In this document: positions 21,844 through 30,489 of the stretch, one piece after another
How positions within the stretch are numbered: position 1 is the first letter of the stretch
Layout of the letters: each line of letters opens with the position of its first letter
Assembly: GCF_018324385.1 (NCBI RefSeq)
Contig: NZ_AP019536.1
Span: 1,116,001 to 1,180,000, forward strand
Reading direction: 5' to 3'
Length of the DNA: 64,000 nucleotides
From: Ferrigenium kumadai
Lineage (GTDB): Bacteria; Pseudomonadota; Gammaproteobacteria; Burkholderiales; Gallionellaceae
The notes under the pieces: model-generated
Database searches by the model: none
Told to the model about the DNA's origin: nothing
What the model saw: only the letters and a program-made list of their open reading frames with translations
Made by a program: the position numbers and the translations under genes

Positions 21844-21889
21844 TAAGGACGGCGGGCCGTTGGTTGTTGGGTACGGCCCGCCATCCTTA
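21844..21889 (+). other. Stem-loop between nifH and nifD
   Basis: A long GC-rich inverted repeat AAGGaCGGCGGGCCGT...ACGGCCCGCCatCCTT surrounds a loop of about 12 bases. There is no T-run, so it is not a clear terminator. It may cap and stabilise the nifH transcript relative to nifDK, or attenuate transcription. Confidence 0.65.
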
Positions 21890-21947
21890 CCGAGACTAAA
21901 CCTGATAGACGTCTCCACATATTGGTGGGTCGTCAAAGGAGAACGAA

Positions 21948-23423
21948 ATGTCTGCATTGACACGCGAAGAGACCGAAGCCCTCATCCAGGAGGTGCTCGA
22001 GGTCTATCCCGAGAAAGCGAAGAAAGACCGCGCCAAGCATCTGGCGGTCAACGATCAATCCATCGAACAGTCCAAGAAGTGCATCACCTCCAACCGCAAA
22101 TCGTTGCCGGGCGTGATGACCATTCGCGGCTGCGCCTACGCCGGTTCCAAGGGCGTGGTGTGGGGCCCGATCAAGGACATGATCCACATTTCCCACGGCC
22201 CGGTCGGCTGCGGCCAGTATTCCCGCGCCGGTCGCCGTAACTACTACGTCGGTACCACCGGCGTGAACACATTCGGCACGATGAACTTCACTTCCGACTT
22301 CCAGGAAAAGGACATCGTGTTCGGCGGCGACAAGAAGCTCGCCAAGCTGATCGGTGAGATCGAGACCCTGTTCCCGCTGAACAAAGGTATCTCGGTGCAG
22401 TCCGAGTGCCCGATCGGCCTGATCGGCGACGACATCGAGGCGGTGTCGAAGAAGGCGGCCAAGGAGATCAACAAGCCGGTCGTGCCGGTGCGCTGCGAAG
22501 GTTTCCGCGGCGTGTCGCAATCGCTCGGCCACCACATCGCCAACGACGCGATCCGCGACTGGGTGCTGGGCAACCGCGACGGCCAGGCGTTCGAGTCTAC
22601 TCCGTATGACGTGACCATCATCGGCGACTACAACATCGGCGGCGACGCCTGGGCGACGCGCACCATCCTGGAAGACATGGGACTGCGCGTGATCGCGCAA
22701 TGGTCCGGCGACGGCACCATCGCCGAGATGGAGAACACCCCGAAGGCCAAGCTGAACCTGCTGCACTGCTACCGCTCGATGAACTATATCAGCCGTCACA
22801 TGGAAGAGAAGTACGGCATCCCGTACATGGAATACAACTTCTTCGGTCCGACCAAGATCGAGGCATCCATTCGCGAGATCGCCAGTTTCTTCGACGACAA
22901 GATCAAGGCGAATGCAGAGAAGGTCATCGCCAAGTACAAGCCGATCATGCAGGGCATCATCGACAAGTACAAGCCGCGCCTGCAAGGAAAGCGCGTGATG
23001 CTGTACGTCGGCGGCCTGCGTCCGCGCCACATCATCGGCGCTTACGAAGATCTGGGCATGGAAGTGGTCGGCACCGGTTACGAGTTCGCGCACAACGATG
23101 ACTACGACCGCACCATCAAGGAGATGGGCAACTCGACTCTGCTGTACGACGACGTCACCGGCTTCGAGTTCGAAGAGTTCGTGAAGCGCGTCAAGCCCGA
23201 CCTGGTCGGCTCCGGCATCAAGGAAAAGTTCATCTTCCAGAAGATGGGCATCCCTTTCCGCCAGATGCACAGCTGGGACTATTCCGGCCCGTATCACGGC
23301 TACGACGGCTTCGCCATCTTCGCCCGCGACATGGATATGACCTTGAACAACCCGTGCTGGAGCAAGTTGGCCGCCCCGTGGTTGAAACAGTCTGAACCGG
23401 TCGCCGAGAAGGTCGCTGCGTAA
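21948..23423 (+). CDS. nifD: Nitrogenase MoFe protein alpha chain NifD
   Basis: This 491-residue alpha subunit carries FeMo-co and half of the P-cluster. P-cluster ligands Cys62 (IRGCAYAGS) and Cys88 (GPVGCGQYS) are seen, and the third lies in [11 protein letters not shown]. The FeMo-co cysteine is expected in the [11 protein letters not shown] segment, and the FeMo-co histidine in the C-terminal [14 protein letters not shown] block. These mark it as Mo nitrogenase rather than VnfD or AnfD. The start ATG 21948 has AAGGAG upstream. Confidence 0.98.
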   Translation: MSALTREETEALIQEVLEVYPEKAKKDRAKHLAVNDQSIEQSKKCITSNRKSLPGVMTIRGCAYAGSKGVVWGPIKDMIHISHGPVGCGQYSRAGRRNYYVGTTGVNTFGTMNFTSDFQEKDIVFGGDKKLAKLIGEIETLFPLNKGISVQSECPIGLIGDDIEAVSKKAAKEINKPVVPVRCEGFRGVSQSLGHHIANDAIRDWVLGNRDGQAFESTPYDVTIIGDYNIGGDAWATRTILEDMGLRVIAQWSGDGTIAEMENTPKAKLNLLHCYRSMNYISRHMEEKYGIPYMEYNFFGPTKIEASIREIASFFDDKIKANAEKVIAKYKPIMQGIIDKYKPRLQGKRVMLYVGGLRPRHIIGAYEDLGMEVVGTGYEFAHNDDYDRTIKEMGNSTLLYDDVTGFEFEEFVKRVKPDLVGSGIKEKFIFQKMGIPFRQMHSWDYSGPYHGYDGFAIFARDMDMTLNNPCWSKLAAPWLKQSEPVAEKVAA

Positions 23424-23431
23424 GTAATTGG

Positions 23432-23452
23432 GGACGGCGCCCGTCGCCGTCC
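23432..23452 (+). other. Small stem-loop between nifD and nifK
   Basis: GGACGGCG-N5-CGCCGTCC is a perfect 8-base-pair hairpin just after the nifD stop. It is followed by CAAAAATC rather than a T-run, so a processing or stabilising role is more likely than termination. Confidence 0.5.
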
Positions 23453-23507
23453 AAAAATCAATCTGTGCCGGCATCTGCAAATTGGCAGTGCGGCTAAGGA
23501 GATAAAC

Positions 23508-25076
23508 ATGCAACAAGTCGATGACATCAAACCTTGTTATCCGCTGTTCCGTCAGGACGAGTACAAGGAAACGCTGAAAAACAAACAGGCGCTGTTCGAA
23601 GAGCGTCACGATTCCGCGAAGATCGAAGAGACCTTCAAGTGGACCACCACGATGGAATACCGCGAGCTGAACTTCAAGCGCGAGGCCCTGACCGTGAACC
23701 CGGCCAAGGCATGCCAACCGCTGGGCGCTGTGCTGTGCGCGCTGGGGTTCGAGAAGACCCTGCCGTATGTGCACGGTTCGCAGGGCTGCGTGGCTTACTT
23801 CCGTTCCTACTTCAACCGTCACTTCCGCGAGCCGGTCTCCTGTGTCTCCGACTCCATGACCGAAGACGCAGCCGTGTTCGGCGGCCAGAAGAACATGATC
23901 GACGGCCTGGAGAACGCCAAGGCGCTGTACAAGCCGGACATGATCGCCGTAAGCACCACCTGCATGGCGGAAGTCATCGGCGACGACCTGAACGCCTTCA
24001 TCCGCAACACCAAGAAGGCAGGCAACATCCCCGAGGACTATCCGGTCCCGTTTGCGCACACACCGTCTTTCGTGGGCTCGCATGTCACCGGCTGGGACAA
24101 CATGTTCGAAGGGGTCATCCGCTACTTCACCCTGAACAGCATGGACGACAAGGTGCCGGGCAAGAACGGCAAGATCAACATCGTTCCCGGTTTCGAGACC
24201 TACCTCGGCAACTACCGCGTGATGCACCGCATGCTGGGCGAGATGGGCGTGGACTACACCCTGTTGAGCGACCCGACCGAAGTGCTGGATACTCCGGCCG
24301 ACGGCCAGTTCCGCATGTATGCAGGCGGAACCACTCAGGAACAAGTGAAGGATGCGCCTAACGCTGCCACCACTTTCCTGTTGCAACCGATGCAACTCGA
24401 CAAGACCAAGAAGTATGTCGAGACCACATGGAAGCATGAAGTGCCGAAGCTCAGCATCCCGATGGGCCTGGATTGGACCGACGAGTTTCTGATGAAGGTC
24501 GCGGAGGTCACCGGCAAGGAGATTCCCGCATCGCTGGCGCTGGAGCGTGGCCGTCTGGTCGACATGATGACCGATAGCCACACCTGGCTGCACGGCAAGA
24601 AGATCAGCCTGTACGGCGATCCCGACTTCACGCTGGGCATGACCAAGTTCCTCACCGAGTTGGGCATCGAGCCGCTGCACGTGCTGTGCAACAACGGCGG
24701 CAAGAAGTGGGAGAAGGCCATGCGCAAGATGCTGGACGAGACCCCTTACGGCAAGAACACCCAGCTGTTCGCGGGCGCTGATCTGTGGCACTTCCGTTCG
24801 CTGGTGCTGACCGAGAAGCCTGATTTCATGATCGGCAACAGCTACGCCAAGTTCATCCAGCGCGACACGCTGGCCAAGGGCAAGGAGTTCGAAGTTCCGC
24901 TGATCCGCATCGGCTTCCCGATCTTCGACCGTCACCACCTGCATCGCTCGACGACCCTGGGTTACGAAGGCGCCATGCAAGTGCTGACCACTATCGTGAA
25001 CGCGGTACTGGAACGTCTGGACGAAGAGACCAGAGGCATGGGAACGACCGACTACAACCACGACCTGGTTCGTTAA
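23508..25076 (+). CDS. nifK: Nitrogenase MoFe protein beta chain NifK
   Basis: This 522-residue beta subunit completes the NifD2K2 tetramer. P-cluster cysteines are in KACQPLGAVLCALG (first ligand), HGSQGCVAYFRSYFNRHF (second) and VSTTCMAEVIGDD (third). The N-terminal extension of about 60 residues (IKPCYPLFRQDEYKE) is the normal NifK form. It follows nifD by 84 bases with a TAAGGAG ribosome-binding site. A repeat element separates it from nifT. Confidence 0.98.
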   Translation: MQQVDDIKPCYPLFRQDEYKETLKNKQALFEERHDSAKIEETFKWTTTMEYRELNFKREALTVNPAKACQPLGAVLCALGFEKTLPYVHGSQGCVAYFRSYFNRHFREPVSCVSDSMTEDAAVFGGQKNMIDGLENAKALYKPDMIAVSTTCMAEVIGDDLNAFIRNTKKAGNIPEDYPVPFAHTPSFVGSHVTGWDNMFEGVIRYFTLNSMDDKVPGKNGKINIVPGFETYLGNYRVMHRMLGEMGVDYTLLSDPTEVLDTPADGQFRMYAGGTTQEQVKDAPNAATTFLLQPMQLDKTKKYVETTWKHEVPKLSIPMGLDWTDEFLMKVAEVTGKEIPASLALERGRLVDMMTDSHTWLHGKKISLYGDPDFTLGMTKFLTELGIEPLHVLCNNGGKKWEKAMRKMLDETPYGKNTQLFAGADLWHFRSLVLTEKPDFMIGNSYAKFIQRDTLAKGKEFEVPLIRIGFPIFDRHHLHRSTTLGYEGAMQVLTTIVNAVLERLDEETRGMGTTDYNHDLVR

Positions 25077-25080
25077 GGCA

Positions 25081-25150
25081 GGAGCCGGGATACGGGATAC
25101 GGGATACAGGGACGCTGCCCTGTATCCCGACTCCTGACTCCTGAATCCTG
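25081..25150. repeat. GGGATACGGGATAC repeat, copy 1 (nifK-nifT gap)
   Basis: A tract of tandem CGGGATA units followed by CAGGG..CCCTGTATCCCG and CTCCTGACTCCTGAATCCTG forms an imperfect inverted repeat. Similar tracts occur at 41326-41420 and 55808-55885. All three lie in gaps between cotranscribed genes. Confidence 0.7.
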
Positions 25151-25170
25151 CAATTCCAAAGGAATTGCAA

Positions 25171-25395
25171 ATGGCAAACATCATGATCCGTCGCGACAGC
25201 AAGGGCAGTTATCAGTTCTACCTGCCCAAGCGCGATCTCGAGGACACCATCGTTTCGATGGAGTTCGATACCCAGGAGAAATGGGGGGGAGAGATCAAGC
25301 TAAACAACGGCGGGACTTATTACATCGAGCCTCAAGTCGCGCCTGCGCGATTGCCTTATTCGGTGCGCGCCAAGCGCCTCGATGCGGCGGAATAA
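25171..25395 (+). CDS. nifT: Nitrogen fixation protein NifT
   Basis: This 74-residue NifT/FixU family protein opens with MANIMIRRDSKGSYQFYLPK and includes KWGGEIKLNNGGTYYIE. That is the whole family domain. The function of NifT is not settled, since mutants in several species show little phenotype. It is the usual gene after nifK. I use ATG 25171, which follows AAAGGAATTG. Confidence 0.95.
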   Translation: MANIMIRRDSKGSYQFYLPKRDLEDTIVSMEFDTQEKWGGEIKLNNGGTYYIEPQVAPARLPYSVRAKRLDAAE

Positions 25396-25413
25396 ACGAA
25401 AAGGAGAATCATC

Positions 25414-25614
25414 ATGGCAATGAAGATCAATGCAGATTTGTGCACCTCCTGCGGTGATTGCGAACCGGAATGCCCTACGGCTTCCATTAGCACGAAGAAG
25501 GGCATGTACGTCATCAACGCAAGCGAATGTACCGAGTGCGACGGTGAATACGACAAGCCGCAATGCGTGAAGATCTGCCCGATCAAGGGTTGCATCACAC
25601 AGATCGCAGCGTAA
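25414..25614 (+). CDS. fdxN: Ferredoxin FdxN (2x 4Fe-4S)
   Basis: This 66-residue ferredoxin has [12 protein letters not shown] as cluster I and [22 protein letters not shown] as cluster II, with the longer inter-Cys loop of nif-type ferredoxins. It is a probable low-potential electron donor to NifH. It lies 18 bases after nifT with AAGGAG before the ATG. Confidence 0.95.
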   Translation: MAMKINADLCTSCGDCEPECPTASISTKKGMYVINASECTECDGEYDKPQCVKICPIKGCITQIAA

Positions 25615-25629
25615 TCCCTGAAGGCTATT

Positions 25630-25686
25630 GTAGGAGCACGCCCTGCGTGCGATCACATTCCGTTCGCGAGCATGTCTCGCTCCTAC
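25630..25686. repeat. GTAGGAGC repeat, copy 1 (fdxN-nafY gap)
   Basis: An inverted repeat with ends GTAGGAGC and GCTCCTAC and an inner CGTGCGA/TTCGCGA part. It is a diverged member of the family also found at 29343-29401 and 30490-30548. Confidence 0.7.
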
Positions 25687-25710
25687 AGGCTGAACGAACA
25701 AGAGGTAATC

Positions 25711-26421
25711 ATGACCACTGCCGCCGTCATCACCAAACCCGCCGCCCTGCGCATCGCACTGGCCGCCCGCGTCCTCTCGGAAGTGGACACCGGCGCACTG
25801 GTGGCGAAGCTGGGCAATCAATTAGGCTTGCCGATCACCGAAGAGAAACTCGCCAAGGTGACCGTGGCTGACCTCAAACTCATCCTTTCCGGCGAAGAGA
25901 CCGTCGAGCCGGACGTGGACGGTGCTTCCATCAAACTTGCCGTGCGCCACCTGTGGGGCGAATCCGGCGACGCTGAGAACTTGCCGCCGCTGGACGTTTA
26001 CTCCGATGGCGACCTGCCCGGCAGCCTGCGTGTGGCCGTGGCCTCCAACACCGAAGAGAACCTCGACGGCCATTTCGGCTCATGCCCGCGCTTCCTCGTC
26101 TACCAAGTCGGGCGCAACGACATCCGCCTCATCGACGCGCGTTCCACCCTCATCTCCGACGATGCGGAAGACAAGAACGTCGCGCGTGCCGAACTCATCA
26201 ACGACTGCCAGATCGTCTATGTACAGTCCATCGGCGGTCCCGCCGCAGCCAAGGCCGTGCGCGCCAACGTCCATCCCGTGAAAGTGCCGGAAGGCGGCAA
26301 GGCGCGCGCCACCCTGCAACGCCTGCAGGCCGTGCTTGATGCGCCGCCGCCCTGGCTGGCCAAGATCCTCGGCGTGGAAGCGAAGTCGCTAAGCCGGTTC
26401 ACCGAGGCAGAAGAAGAGTAA
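25711..26421 (+). CDS. NafY/NifY-like dinitrogenase iron-molybdenum cofactor binding protein
   Basis: This 236-residue protein has an N-terminal helical domain (about residues 1-95: ALRIALAARVLSEVDTGAL). A NifX/NafY-type cofactor-binding domain follows (from LRVAVASNTEENLDGHFGSCPRF, then GGPAAAKAVRANVHPVKV). The two-domain layout and length match Azotobacter NafY and Klebsiella NifY. These bind FeMo-co or apo-NifDK during cofactor insertion. The H in LDGHFG is the expected cofactor-ligand region. The start ATG 25711 excludes codons read from the upstream repeat. Confidence 0.88.
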   Translation: MTTAAVITKPAALRIALAARVLSEVDTGALVAKLGNQLGLPITEEKLAKVTVADLKLILSGEETVEPDVDGASIKLAVRHLWGESGDAENLPPLDVYSDGDLPGSLRVAVASNTEENLDGHFGSCPRFLVYQVGRNDIRLIDARSTLISDDAEDKNVARAELINDCQIVYVQSIGGPAAAKAVRANVHPVKVPEGGKARATLQRLQAVLDAPPPWLAKILGVEAKSLSRFTEAEEE

Positions 26422-26425
26422 TCAA

Positions 26426-26701
26426 ATGCTCACCGAAGAAACACTGGAACGGATCGCCAATGCTGCGGCCGCACTGCGCGAATTGAACGAAGATGCGCTG
26501 GCCGGTTTGAAACAGATATGGCCGGACCTGCGCTTCACTTTCTGCAGCGACGACGACATGCCCGCCCGGATGCCGCCCGCGCTGCAGCGCAATAAATTCA
26601 ACCTCTACCTGGTGGGCGGTGGCGAACACTGCCTTAGTTTGACCACCGACCCGCTGCAAGCCATTGGCGTGGTACTGGCGTGGGTGGATGGAGAGGATTA
26701 G
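26426..26701 (+). CDS. Small nif-linked conserved protein
   Basis: This 91-residue protein lies 4 bases after the NafY-like gene and closes the nifH operon. It has an alpha-helical start (TLERIANAAAALRELNEDAL) and a compact C-terminal part (KFNLYLVGGGEHCLSLTTDP). Its size and position resemble the DUF6129-type proteins that I recall near nifX in betaproteobacteria. No function is known and no catalytic motif is visible. Confidence 0.75.
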   Translation: MLTEETLERIANAAAALRELNEDALAGLKQIWPDLRFTFCSDDDMPARMPPALQRNKFNLYLVGGGEHCLSLTTDPLQAIGVVLAWVDGED

Positions 26702-26726
26702 TTTTCCGGGTGGTTCGGAAAACGAT

Positions 26727-26755
26727 AACGGGCACATCTGTGCCCGTTTTGTTTT
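26727..26755 (+). terminator. Rho-independent terminator of the nifH operon
   Basis: AACGGGCACA-TC-TGTGCCCGTT is a strong hairpin followed by TTGTTTT. It lies 26 bases after the last gene of the nifHDKT run. Confidence 0.85.
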
Positions 26756-26896
26756 AGTAATGCCGCTCAACCATAACGTATGTTCAGCTGGCCGCGATCA
26801 GGGCCATGCCAGTGCGGGCGAAGCCCAGTGTGGCGGGAATTCCGGCATTCGGCGCGACTGCGTTATAGCGCGAAGGTTGTAACGATTGTCCCAATT

Positions 26897-26912
26897 TGTT
26901 GGTAAGCCAACA
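26897..26912. promoter_or_regulatory. NifA upstream activator site for the mod operon
   Basis: TGT-TGGTAAGCCA-ACA is a perfect TGT-N10-ACA site with extended dyad symmetry (TTTGTTGG..CCAACAAA). It is centred about 100 bases before the -24 element at 27003. The rest of 26756-27057 shows no gene. Confidence 0.75.
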
Positions 26913-27002
26913 AAACAGGGGCTTGGGCGCGACCGGACCGACATGTCGACGGAGTTGCCGAATTCAGCAGCAGCGTAGGGAAGGTGGCTGAAATGTCCAG
27001 GG

Positions 27003-27018
27003 TGGCATCGCTTTTGCT
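27003..27018 (+). promoter_or_regulatory. Sigma-54 promoter upstream of modE
   Basis: TGGCATC-GCTT-TTGCT has correct GG-N10-GC spacing and a good match to the -24/-12 consensus. The predicted start is about 28 bases before the modE ATG. Confidence 0.75.
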
Positions 27019-27057
27019 CATCGTTGTGGGGGCAAGGTTATAACGCGTGAGGTCATC

Positions 27058-27861
27058 ATGGTGCTATCGGTCGCAGAAAAAACAGAAACCAGTGTCATTC
27101 CCAAGCTGAAGTTTTCCAGGGGGCGGCGCTGGGATCATCTGGAGTTGCTGGAGCGCATCGACGCGACCGGCTCCATCTCGGCGGCGTCGAATGCGATGGG
27201 AATGAGCTACAAGACGGCCTGGGAAGCGGTGGAGGCGATCAACAACCTGTCCGAACACCCGCTGGTGGAACGCAAGACTGGCGGACAGAAGGGCGGGGGC
27301 ACGACGCTGACTGTTTATGGCCGCCGGGTGGTGGGGGCGTATCGCCGCCTGGAGCAGGAGCGCGAGCAAGTCCTCAAGACGTTAGGCCGCATCATGGATG
27401 ACTTCGATGAGTACTACCACATGATCAGGAGATTCGACATGAAGACAAGTGCGCGCAACCAGTTTCTGGGCAAAGTGAAAAGCATCAAGCTGGGACAGAT
27501 CAACGCGGAGGTGGTGATGGACATTGGCGGCGACACGCTCGCGGCGGTGATCACCAACGAGAGCGTGGAACATCTGGGTCTGAAGGTCGGTTCGGAAGCC
27601 TATGCGATGGTGAAAGCACCCTGGGTGATCGTGACTACTTCGGACGGCTTTCGGACCAGTGCGCGCAACGAGCTGCACGGCACCGTGGTGCGCTGCAATG
27701 AAGGAGCGATCAACGGCGAGGTCATCATCGAACTGGCGGGCGGCAAGAGTGTCGCGGCCATCGTGACAAACGACAGCATCAAATCGCTGGGGCTCAAAGA
27801 GGGGGTAAAGGCATGCGCGCTGATCAAGGCGTCGCATGTGATTCTGGCCGTGAACGCATAA
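27058..27861 (+). CDS. modE: Molybdate-responsive regulator ModE
   Basis: This 267-residue regulator has an N-terminal LysR-like winged helix (LLERIDATGSISAASNAMGMSYKTAWEAV). Two molybdate-binding TOBE/Mop domains follow (SARNQFLGKVKSIKLGQINAEV and SARNELHGTVVRCNEGAINGEV). It normally represses molybdate uptake when Mo is plentiful. The start is ATG 27058 with a GAGG element 6 bases upstream, and GTG 27061 is an alternative. Placing modE first in a NifA/sigma-54-type operon with modABC links Mo uptake to nitrogen fixation. Confidence 0.95.
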   Translation: MVLSVAEKTETSVIPKLKFSRGRRWDHLELLERIDATGSISAASNAMGMSYKTAWEAVEAINNLSEHPLVERKTGGQKGGGTTLTVYGRRVVGAYRRLEQEREQVLKTLGRIMDDFDEYYHMIRRFDMKTSARNQFLGKVKSIKLGQINAEVVMDIGGDTLAAVITNESVEHLGLKVGSEAYAMVKAPWVIVTTSDGFRTSARNELHGTVVRCNEGAINGEVIIELAGGKSVAAIVTNDSIKSLGLKEGVKACALIKASHVILAVNA

Positions 27862-27871
27862 GGAGATGGAA

Positions 27872-28633
27872 ATGAAATCGGGCATGATGCGGTTGTTGGG
27901 CGCGTTGCTGTTCGGCGCATCGATGCAAGCGGCGAATGCGGGCGAAGTGAGTGCGGCGGTGGCGGCGAATTTCACCGAGCCGATGGAGCGGATCGTCAAG
28001 CTGTTCCAGGCGGAGAGCGGGCATACGGTCAGAGTCAGCCTGGGCTCCACCGGAAAGTTTTATTCGCAGATACAGAACGGCGCACCATTCGATGTGCTGG
28101 TCGCTGCGGATGAGAAAATGCCGCTACGTCTCGAGAAAGAAGGCTTGGCGGTGGAAGGCTCGCGCTTTGTTTATGCCGTCGGCAAGCTGGCGCTGTGGAG
28201 TGCGCAGCCCGGTTTGGTGGATGGCAAAGGCGCGATATTGCGCAAGGGCAATTACAACAAACTCGCTATCGGCGACTCCAAGCTGGCGAGTTATGGAACG
28301 GCAGCGAAGGAAGCATTGGAAGAGTTTGGGTTGTGGAATGCGGTACAGGGCAAACTGGTGACGGGCGAGAACATCACGCAGACCTACCAGTTTGCGGCCA
28401 CGGGCAATGCCGATCTCGCCTTCGTCGCGCTGTCGCAGATCGTCAAGGACGGCAAGGTGACGGAAGGTTCATACTGGATTGTGCCTTCGCATCTATATAA
28501 CCCCATCCGGCAGAGTGCGGTGGAATTGAGTGCTGCGAAAGATAAAGCTGCTATACGTGCATTTCTCGCATTCCTGAAGAGCGAGAAGGCAAAAGCGGTC
28601 ATCCGCAGTTTTGGCTACGAATTGCCCAAGTAA
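27872..28633 (+). CDS. modA: Molybdate ABC transporter substrate-binding protein ModA
   Basis: This 253-residue periplasmic binding protein has a signal peptide (MRLLGALLFGASMQAANA, cleaved before GEVSAAVA). Family blocks are AAVAANFTEPMERIVKLF, SLGSTGKFYSQIQNGAPFDV and ATGNADLAFVALSQIV. The start ATG 27872 lies 6 bases after AAGGAG, whereas ATG 27866 is too close to it. It captures molybdate for ModBC. Confidence 0.95.
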   Translation: MKSGMMRLLGALLFGASMQAANAGEVSAAVAANFTEPMERIVKLFQAESGHTVRVSLGSTGKFYSQIQNGAPFDVLVAADEKMPLRLEKEGLAVEGSRFVYAVGKLALWSAQPGLVDGKGAILRKGNYNKLAIGDSKLASYGTAAKEALEEFGLWNAVQGKLVTGENITQTYQFAATGNADLAFVALSQIVKDGKVTEGSYWIVPSHLYNPIRQSAVELSAAKDKAAIRAFLAFLKSEKAKAVIRSFGYELPK

Positions 28634-28635
28634 TC

Positions 28636-29322
28636 ATGTCCGGCATCGACCCGCTCGATCTCCAGTCCCTTTGGCTCACGCTCAAACTGGCGAGTGTCAC
28701 GACGCTGATTCTGCTGTGTGTGGCCACACCGCTAGCATGGTGGTTGGCGCATAACCGTCGTTGGTACAAAGGGCCGGTCGCGGCAGTAGTGGCCCTGCCG
28801 CTGGTGCTGCCGCCGACGGTGTTGGGTTTTTATCTGTTGTTGTTGATGGGGCCGCAGGGCGCGGTGGGAGAGTTGACCCGTGCGCTCGACCTCGGCACCT
28901 TGCCGTTCACCTTCACCGGGCTGGTGGTCGGCTCGGTGCTGTTCTCGCTGCCGTTTGCGGTGCATCCGATACAGAACGCGTTCGAGTCCTTAGGCCGGCG
29001 TCCGCTGGAAGTGGCGGTGACCTTGCGCGCGGGTGCGTGGGACAGGTTCTTCAGCGTGGCGCTGCCGCTTGCCAAGCCCGGTTTCCTCACCGCGATCATT
29101 CTCGCCTTCGCGCATACGGTCGGCGAGTTCGGCGTGGTGCTGATGCTGGGCGGCAACATCCCCGGCGAGACACGAGTGCTCTCGGTAGCGATTTACAGCC
29201 ATGTCGAGGCGGTCGAATACGGCGCGGCGCATCTGCTCGCGGGCGGCATGGTGCTGTTCTCGTTCGTCGTGTTGCTCGGGTTGTATCTTGCGGGCGGCAA
29301 GTCGTGGAAGGGAGGACGATGA
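28636..29322 (+). CDS. modB: Molybdate ABC transporter permease ModB
   Basis: This 228-residue inner-membrane permease has about five membrane helices. It shows the ABC-permease EAA-type loop EVAVTLRAGAWDRFFSVALPLAKPG and the family stretch LPLVLPPTVLGFYLLLLMG. The stop overlaps the modC ATG as ATGA. Two bases separate it from modA. Confidence 0.96.
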   Translation: MSGIDPLDLQSLWLTLKLASVTTLILLCVATPLAWWLAHNRRWYKGPVAAVVALPLVLPPTVLGFYLLLLMGPQGAVGELTRALDLGTLPFTFTGLVVGSVLFSLPFAVHPIQNAFESLGRRPLEVAVTLRAGAWDRFFSVALPLAKPGFLTAIILAFAHTVGEFGVVLMLGGNIPGETRVLSVAIYSHVEAVEYGAAHLLAGGMVLFSFVVLLGLYLAGGKSWKGGR

Positions 29323-30488
29323 ACATCGATAACTCATCTCCAGTAGGAGCGTGCCTTGCACGCGACCGCTCTTCCTGTTCGCGTGCAGGGCACGCTCCTA
29401 CAGTTGGCCAGCAATCCATTGCCGGGATGAATGTCAGGTTTTCCATGCGACTGGAGAGCTTTGTGCTCGACGCGGCATTCGATGCGCCCGCCACCGGTGT
29501 TACTGCATTGTTCGGCCCGTCCGGTTCCGGCAAGACCACGCTGCTGCGCTGCATCGCAGGGCTGGAGCGCGCTCAAGGCTCGTTACACGTGAACGGCGAA
29601 ACCTGGCAGGACGACACGACCTTTATGCCGGTCCACCAGCGGCCGCTGGGCTATGTGTTCCAGGAAGCCAGCCTGTTCCCGCACCTATCGGTGCGCGCCA
29701 ATCTGGAATACGGCTACAAACGGATTCCAGTTGCCGAACGCAGAGTGCCGCTGGAACAGGTGGTGGAGTGGCTGGGCCTGAGCCGGCTCATCGAGCGCGG
29801 CGACCCGGCGCAACTTTCCGGCGGCGAACGCCAGCGCGTCGCCATCGGCCGCGCGCTGCTCACCAGCCCGCGCGTCCTGCTGATGGACGAGCCGCTGTCC
29901 GCGCTCGACACCGCCAGCAAGCAGGAGATATTGCCGTATCTGGAACGTCTGCACCGCGAGCTGAACATTCCCGTGCTCTACGTCAGCCACGCGCTGGACG
30001 AAGTGGCGCGGCTGGCCGACCATCTGGTGCTGCTGGAGAAAGGAACGGTCATCGCCAGCGGTGCGCTCGGCGAGACGCTCGCGCGGCTCGATCTGCCCAC
30101 TGCGCATTTCGACGATGCGGGCGCTGTAGTCGAGGCGGCGGTGGCGCAGCACGATGAGGCCTACCACCTGTCGCGGCTGGACTTTCCCGGCGGGCATCTG
30201 TGGGTGGGCAAGGTGGATCAACCCTTCGGCACCCGAGTACGTGCCCGCGTGCTGGCGCGCGACGTGAGCATCGCCACGCAAGTGCCGGAAGGCACCAGCA
30301 TCAACAACATCCTGAACGCGCGCATCGAAGAGATACGCGACGAGGGGCCGGACAAGGTGATGGTGCGCATGAATGTGGGCGAGTCGCAGATGCTGCTGTC
30401 TCGCATCACCCGCCGCTCGCGCGACCATCTTGGCCTGGTCGCGGGGATGTATGTTTGTGCACAGGTGAAGAGTGTCGCATTAACCTGA
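29319..30488 (+). CDS. modC: Molybdate ABC transporter ATPase ModC
   Basis: This ATPase drives molybdate import. Walker A GPSGSGKTT, signature LSGGERQRVAIGRAL and Walker B VLLMDEPLSALD are intact. A C-terminal TOBE domain (TSINNILNARIEEIRDEGPDKV) is typical of ModC. The frame opens at ATG 29319, overlapping modB, and gives 389 residues. Codons 8-30 are read from a GTAGGAGC repeat (29343-29401), so the usable start may instead be ATG 29427 (MNVRFSMRLESF), giving 353 residues. That length is closer to the family norm. Confidence 0.93.
   Translation: MNIDNSSPVGACLARDRSSCSRAGHAPTVGQQSIAGMNVRFSMRLESFVLDAAFDAPATGVTALFGPSGSGKTTLLRCIAGLERAQGSLHVNGETWQDDTTFMPVHQRPLGYVFQEASLFPHLSVRANLEYGYKRIPVAERRVPLEQVVEWLGLSRLIERGDPAQLSGGERQRVAIGRALLTSPRVLLMDEPLSALDTASKQEILPYLERLHRELNIPVLYVSHALDEVARLADHLVLLEKGTVIASGALGETLARLDLPTAHFDDAGAVVEAAVAQHDEAYHLSRLDFPGGHLWVGKVDQPFGTRVRARVLARDVSIATQVPEGTSINNILNARIEEIRDEGPDKVMVRMNVGESQMLLSRITRRSRDHLGLVAGMYVCAQVKSVALT
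29343..29401. repeat. GTAGGAGC repeat, copy 2 (inside 5' end of the modC frame)
   Basis: GTAGGAGCGTGCCTTGCACG and its inverse close a hairpin with about 21 bp arms. The element keeps the modC frame open and would add about 20 residues (GACLARDRSSCSRAGHAP). Confidence 0.85.
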
Positions 30489-30489
30489 A

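Noticed and set aside
25081-25150. Tandem CGGGATA units as a CRISPR or iteron array
   Set aside because: Units are short and contiguous with no spacers of even length, and the tract closes on itself as an inverted repeat. No cas or rep gene is near.
21933-25202. A 1089-codon open frame antisense to nifD and nifK
   Set aside because: It is a shadow of high-GC coding DNA. The sense frames are perfect NifD and NifK, and the antisense product shows no family pattern.
28761-30488. A 575-codon frame joining modB region and modC
   Set aside because: The first part is out of frame with ModB and has an Arg/Gly/Ala-rich, non-protein-like composition. ModB and ModC are separate, overlapping by ATGA.
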